Source of the DNA: a bacterium
Lineage (GTDB): Bacteria; Planctomycetota; UBA1135; UBA2386
Length of the DNA stretch: 64,000 bases
Assembly: GCA_030432695.1 (NCBI GenBank)
Contig: JAUILN010000014.1
Span: 1-64,000, forward strand
Reading direction: 5' to 3'
The position numbers and the translations under genes are program-made. The notes beneath the pieces are model-generated. The model worked only from the letters and a program-made list of their open reading frames with translations, made no database searches and was not told the origin of the DNA. Positions 60,212 through 64,000 of the stretch are shown here, one piece after another (the first letter of the stretch is position 1; every line of letters starts with the position of its first letter).

Positions 60212-63091
60212 ATGAAGCCATCTCTGCTCCTTCTCGGGGCCCTGGCCGGCTCGGTGCTGCTCGCACCGACCGCCGTCGCTCAGACCCCGCAGTCCCCATT
60301 GCAGCCGTTCACCGGCACCGTCCGGGCGACCCCCGTTCCTCCGGCGGGGCCCGACCTGGCGGCGCCGCCGCGGCACATGGTCGAGTCCGACCACAAGCGC
60401 GGTGGCTACGTCGATGCGCCGATCGGCCCGGCGAACGCACTGCGGTCGGTGCCGGTCGAGCTGGCCACCCTCGAGCCGCTCGGCGGAGCTGCGGAGGCCA
60501 AGCAGGACTTCGTGGAGACCGCGGTGATCGGCAGCGGCAGCCGCAGCACGGTCGGTGAACCGTCGGCGACGATGGCCGACGCGAGCAACGGCTTCTACAC
60601 CGGCAACCACCACGCCGCCCGGACCACCGACGGCGGGTCGAACTGGACCGGCGTGAACCCGGCGACGCGCTTCGGTTCGGGGTTCTGCTGCGACCAGCGG
60701 GTGATCACCCACCCGAGCGGCGTCTCGATCTGGCTCCTGCAGTACTCGAACGGCAGTGGCCCCGACACCCACAAGCTCGCCGTCGCGGAGACTCCCGCGG
60801 CGCTCGGTTCGAACACCTTCGCGCGGTCGTTCGACTTCGCCGCGACGAACTTCGGGATCACCGGCGACCTCGACTTCCCCGACGTCGCGGTCGCCGGCGA
60901 CTTCTTCTACTTCGCTTCGAACGTCTTCGGCGCGTCGTTCAACGCGGTCGTCTACCGCATCCGAGCGGCGGACTTCCTCACCGGCAACGTCTCCTTCTCG
61001 TTCTTCCGGGCCACCAATCCGGGTGGCGGAGGTCTCGGCGGTGGCAGCTACCGCTTCACCCAGACCGCGATCGACACCGACACGATGTACTTCGCGGAAC
61101 ACCGGAACACGAGCCGCATCGCGCTGTTCCGCTGGGGGCCGAGCGGACTGTCGATCTTCGAGCGGGACGTGCCGCAATGGTCGGCGTCGAACTACGTCGA
61201 CACCTGCCCCGATGGCGTCGACTGGTTGAGCCGCGCCGACAGCCGGATCACCGGCGGCTACCAGACGCTCGAGGAGGTCGGCTTCATGTGGACCTCGTCG
61301 GCCGTCGGCAACATCACCCGTCCACACGTGCGGGTCGCGCGCTTCAAGAAGTCGGACCTGAGCCTGATCCGGGTCCAGACGCTGAACTTCGGCGACACCT
61401 CGCTGGCCTATCCCGCGGTCGCGCCGAACATCGCCGGTCACCTCGGCATCACGCTGGCGATGGGCGGTGGCACGCGCTTCCCGAGCTACTGCACGGCGCT
61501 GGTCGACGACATCCAGAACTTCCAGCGCGGCCTGACGATCACCATCGAGCGCTCGGGTGACGACACGCCGGCGGTGGCCGCCGACGGCGAGGCGCGCTTC
61601 GGCGACTACTTCACCGTGACGACCGCTCCGCACTCCGACCGGATGACCTTCATCGGCACCGGGCTGGCGCAGCGGGGCGGATCGGGCGGGAGCAACAGCG
61701 AACCGCGCTTCCAGCACTGGGGCCGCGCCGCATTCCAACCGAACGCCGGTCCGTTGAACTTCGCGGGACTGATCGTCAAGTCCGAGCCCGCCGGCGTGCC
61801 GATCGACATGACGCCGTTCGACTTCCTCGGCGGTGCCGGCGACACCACGCCCTTCTACCGGAAGTTCGTCGCCGGCACGGCGAGCATCCAGCTCACCGCG
61901 CCGGCGCAGTTCACCGACGGCAACGGGCAGCTGTTCCGCTTCGTGCGCTGGCGGACAAAGTCCGTTCCGGACGAGGACCTGAGCTTCGCGTCGCGCCCGG
62001 TCGGCCAGCGGACCTTCATCATCTCCGACATCGGCTCGTTCTCCGACATCTGCGTGGCGGACTACGAAGAGGCGTCGCGCGCCAACGCCGAGCGGTATGG
62101 CGTCGCCTGCCCGCCGTCGGGTGCCTTCTACGAGCTGTTCGACACCGGCTCGCCGTTCGACCTGGCCAACAAGGGCATCATCCTGACGCCGGAGCGGAGT
62201 GGTGGTTGGCAGGTCGCCGTGGATCCGAGCCCGTTCCTCGACCAGCGCATCGCCAACAACTTGAACCTCGGCGACGACGTACTCGCCGCCGGCGTGTCAC
62301 TGGGCTTCGCCGTGAACATCCCAGGCGCCGGGTCGGTGTCGACGGTCGACGTGGATTCCAATGGCCGACTCGGCTGGGGCCTCTCGAGTTCGGACTTCAG
62401 CGAGTCGGTCGGCGAGTTCCTCGCCGAGAACATGCTCGCGGTGGTCTGGGACGACCTGAACCCGAGCGCGGCGGTGGCGGGTGGCGGCGTCTACTTCGAC
62501 CAGACGCCGCAGTACACGATGTGCACGTGGCTCCGCGTGCCGGAGTTCAATACCTCCAACGAGAACACGGTCCAGGTGCGCTTCTTCCGGAGCGGGATCA
62601 TCGAGGTGTCGTGGCGCGACGTCGCTTCCACCGACAGCCTCGTGGGCTTCTCGACCGGGCTCAGCGCGCGGGATCCGGGCGGCATGAATCTCGGCGCCTT
62701 CGCGTCCTTCATCACCGGCCCCGGTCAGACCGAGATGATCCTGAACTCCGCGGCCCTGCCGATCCTCGGCCAGGCCTCGAACTTCCAGGTCTTCGACGCG
62801 CCGGCCAGCACCCAGTTCGGCGTCGTGAACCTCGGCCTGTCGGCAGCCAACCTGCCGCTCGCCGCGATCGGCGCGCCGGGCTGCTCCGGCTACGTCGGCA
62901 ACCAGCTCGACGGGCTGCCGTTCGCGGGTCCGGGTGGCAGCACGATCACCGTGCCCTTCGCGATCCCGAACAACCTGGACTTCCTCGGTCTGGAGCTGTT
63001 CGCGCAGGCCCTGGCGGTCGCGCCGGGCACCAACGTGCTGGGCCTCGCGGCGTCGAACGGTCAGAAGTTGACCCTGGGCAACCTGCCCTGA
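60212..63091 (+). CDS. Large secreted beta-rich protein with nidogen-like region
   Basis: 959 residues; ATG 60212 begins a signal peptide (LLLLGALAGSVLLAPTAVA). Residues about 110-460 look like propeller blades (ARTTDGGSNW, DFPDVAVAGDFFYFASN, RIALFRWGPSGLSIF). The region about 650-830 (LGDDVLAAGVSLGF, TVDVDSNGRLGW, LAVVWDDLNPS, TVQVRFFRSGIIEVSW) resembles a nidogen-like domain. The end (IPNNLDFLGLELFAQALAV to the C-terminus) is the module shared with other secreted proteins. No catalytic motif found; surface adhesion or matrix binding is likely. Confidence 0.85.
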   Translation: MKPSLLLLGALAGSVLLAPTAVAQTPQSPLQPFTGTVRATPVPPAGPDLAAPPRHMVESDHKRGGYVDAPIGPANALRSVPVELATLEPLGGAAEAKQDFVETAVIGSGSRSTVGEPSATMADASNGFYTGNHHAARTTDGGSNWTGVNPATRFGSGFCCDQRVITHPSGVSIWLLQYSNGSGPDTHKLAVAETPAALGSNTFARSFDFAATNFGITGDLDFPDVAVAGDFFYFASNVFGASFNAVVYRIRAADFLTGNVSFSFFRATNPGGGGLGGGSYRFTQTAIDTDTMYFAEHRNTSRIALFRWGPSGLSIFERDVPQWSASNYVDTCPDGVDWLSRADSRITGGYQTLEEVGFMWTSSAVGNITRPHVRVARFKKSDLSLIRVQTLNFGDTSLAYPAVAPNIAGHLGITLAMGGGTRFPSYCTALVDDIQNFQRGLTITIERSGDDTPAVAADGEARFGDYFTVTTAPHSDRMTFIGTGLAQRGGSGGSNSEPRFQHWGRAAFQPNAGPLNFAGLIVKSEPAGVPIDMTPFDFLGGAGDTTPFYRKFVAGTASIQLTAPAQFTDGNGQLFRFVRWRTKSVPDEDLSFASRPVGQRTFIISDIGSFSDICVADYEEASRANAERYGVACPPSGAFYELFDTGSPFDLANKGIILTPERSGGWQVAVDPSPFLDQRIANNLNLGDDVLAAGVSLGFAVNIPGAGSVSTVDVDSNGRLGWGLSSSDFSESVGEFLAENMLAVVWDDLNPSAAVAGGGVYFDQTPQYTMCTWLRVPEFNTSNENTVQVRFFRSGIIEVSWRDVASTDSLVGFSTGLSARDPGGMNLGAFASFITGPGQTEMILNSAALPILGQASNFQVFDAPASTQFGVVNLGLSAANLPLAAIGAPGCSGYVGNQLDGLPFAGPGGSTITVPFAIPNNLDFLGLELFAQALAVAPGTNVLGLAASNGQKLTLGNLP

Positions 63092-63159
63092 GCCGCCGGT
63101 CGCGAGACGCCACCCTGGCGGCGGGGTCTCGCGGATCGGGGATCAGTAACGCGGGCTCA

Positions 63160-63729
63160 TCAGTATCTGGGCACCATCCGCGTGGTGACCGCGACCGGGT
63201 CGTTCCAGACCAGCACGTCGATCCCGGCGTCCTTGGCTTCCGGATGCTTCAGGGTCGACAGGTTCTCCTCGACCCCCAGGTTGAGGAACACCACCTTGCC
63301 ACCCGAGCAGGAGGCGATGATCTCGGCCGGCACCCGGAACACGTCGATCTCCTCGGTGCGGCGGTGCTTCGCCGGGATCGTCATCTGCTCCAGGAAGTCG
63401 CCGCGACGCCCGTGGGTGTGCGGGATGTTCTGGGCTTTCAGCACGCCGGTGATGATCCCCAGCTCGAGTTGCTTCTCCGGAGCCAGCTCGGCGTAGCTCG
63501 CCGGGTAGGTCATCACCACGTAGCTCGGCCGCAGGTCGCGGAGCGCGCCCGAGTAGCTCTGCTCGATCAGCGCGACCGTCTCGTCGTGCTCCCGCTCCTC
63601 GGCGGTGCGGCCATCGCCACAGGCCGGAACGGCCAGGAGCAAGAGGCCAGTGATCGTTGCGATACCCAGACGCTGTTTGAACCGGCCCCGGCCATGGCGC
63701 GGAGCCCCCATCCTCATGCGGGCTGCCAT
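63160..63729 (-). CDS. Lipoprotein of unknown function
   Basis: 189 residues from ATG 63729; in-frame ATGs at 63717 and 63711 give a more usual signal length. Signal IATITGLLLLAVPACGDG has a lipobox with Cys near 37. The mature domain is alpha/beta (LRDLRPSYVVMTYPASYAELA, KVVFLNLGVEENLSTL, GIDVLVWNDPVAVTTRM) with no motif I can name. Convergent with the large secreted protein and divergent from the partial gene at the right edge. Confidence 0.72.
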   Translation of the reverse strand: MAARMRMGAPRHGRGRFKQRLGIATITGLLLLAVPACGDGRTAEEREHDETVALIEQSYSGALRDLRPSYVVMTYPASYAELAPEKQLELGIITGVLKAQNIPHTHGRRGDFLEQMTIPAKHRRTEEIDVFRVPAEIIASCSGGKVVFLNLGVEENLSTLKHPEAKDAGIDVLVWNDPVAVTTRMVPRY

Positions 63730-63837
63730 GGGGTCGAAAACGACGTCTCGTTCGAACAGCTTTCGCGAGGGTCAGGAAATGTCTCGCCGATGTGAAGACG
63801 GACCGCACGGAGATCGGGTCTCGATATCCTGACTGCG

Positions 63838-64000
63838 TGCGCAGGCTCCTTCTCCTCTTCGTGTTCCTCGGATCGTCGAGCGGGTTGGTGGCGCGCGCGC
63901 AGGACCCCGGTGAGGCCGAGCGGATCCGTGATGTGCTCGGCGCCGCGGCGGAGCCGGCAGGCGACCCGGACGAGTACTTCGCGGAGCTGCTCCGCCGCGT
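63838..64000 (+). CDS. N-terminus of an exported protein, cut by the window end
   Basis: GTG 63838 opens a frame that runs off the end: RRLLLLFVFLGSSSGLVARA is a clear signal peptide, followed by QDPGEAERIRDVLGAAAEP and an acidic helical start. Too short to assign a family. Confidence 0.6.

Overview
The window is about 64 kb of very GC-rich, gene-dense bacterial chromosome. The gene content points to a member of the Planctomycetota; this is an inference from families, as no rRNA or tRNA gene was found. The markers are a DUF1501 / DUF1549-DUF1553 (PSCyt2/PSD1) pair, Tat-exported Gfo/Idh/MocA oxidoreductases, ECF sigma factors coupled to or fused with signalling proteins, Ser/Thr kinases with C-terminal formylglycine-generating-enzyme (FGE)-like domains, and many secreted FG-GAP, LamG, BNR and VWA proteins. 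No phage, integrase, IS element, CRISPR array or RNA gene was recognised.

Layout. 0.1-5.2 kb: a membrane Ser/Thr kinase with FGE-like domain, an endonuclease/exonuclease/phosphatase-metallopeptidase fusion and a methyltransferase, separated by palindromic repeat doublets. 5.2-13.2 kb: the DUF1501-PSD1 operon, an Rrf2 regulator divergent from an alginate-export-like porin, and a secreted glycoside-hydrolase-like beta-propeller protein. 13.2-23.5 kb: VIT-VWA and HEAT-like/VWA proteins (the second split by a frameshift) and two FG-GAP proteins. 23.5-32.5 kb: Gfo/Idh/MocA, then a YceI-coiled-coil-FGE fusion, then an ApbE lipoprotein, a third repeat doublet, a second Gfo/Idh/MocA protein, and an ECF sigma factor fused to a large exported region. 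32.5-45 kb: secreted LamG, BNR, jelly-roll and propeller proteins, an ECF sigma-kinase pair with overlapping ends, a zincin-like protein, a conserved unknown family and a small secreted protein. 45-49.5 kb: groES-groEL with a tandem duplication of the groEL 3' end, a stand-alone response regulator and a zinc-ribbon protein with an acidic tail. 49.6-54.8 kb: a tight four-gene cluster (membrane protein, YetA-like secreted protein, TPR protein, DUF434 protein). 54.9-59.5 kb: a kynureninase-like enzyme, a beta-propeller-like lipoprotein on the other strand, a cyclase/formamidase and a Rid-family protein. 59.5-64 kb: a coiled-coil membrane protein, a 959-residue secreted protein, a lipoprotein and the start of another exported protein.

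How the genes relate. Much of the coding capacity is exported: signal peptides, lipoboxes or Tat motifs begin more than half of the proteins. Several secreted proteins end in what looks like the same beta-rich C-terminal module, a possible lineage-specific surface or sorting domain. Regulation appears to rest on sigma factors and kinases with transmembrane segments and exported sensor regions. Coupled translation (ATGA or TTGA overlaps) joins PSD1 to DUF1501, VIT-VWA to a small protein, sigma factor to kinase, a secreted module protein to a conserved unknown, and YetA-like to TPR. The most unusual local features are the repeat doublets with a GGTGCC(A/T)GGCACC core, the partial groEL duplication whose diverged copy keeps an open frame, the frameshifted VWA gene, the sigma factor-exported domain fusion and the YceI-FGE fusion. 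Calls come from reading motifs by eye, so family assignments lacking a strong motif are tentative.
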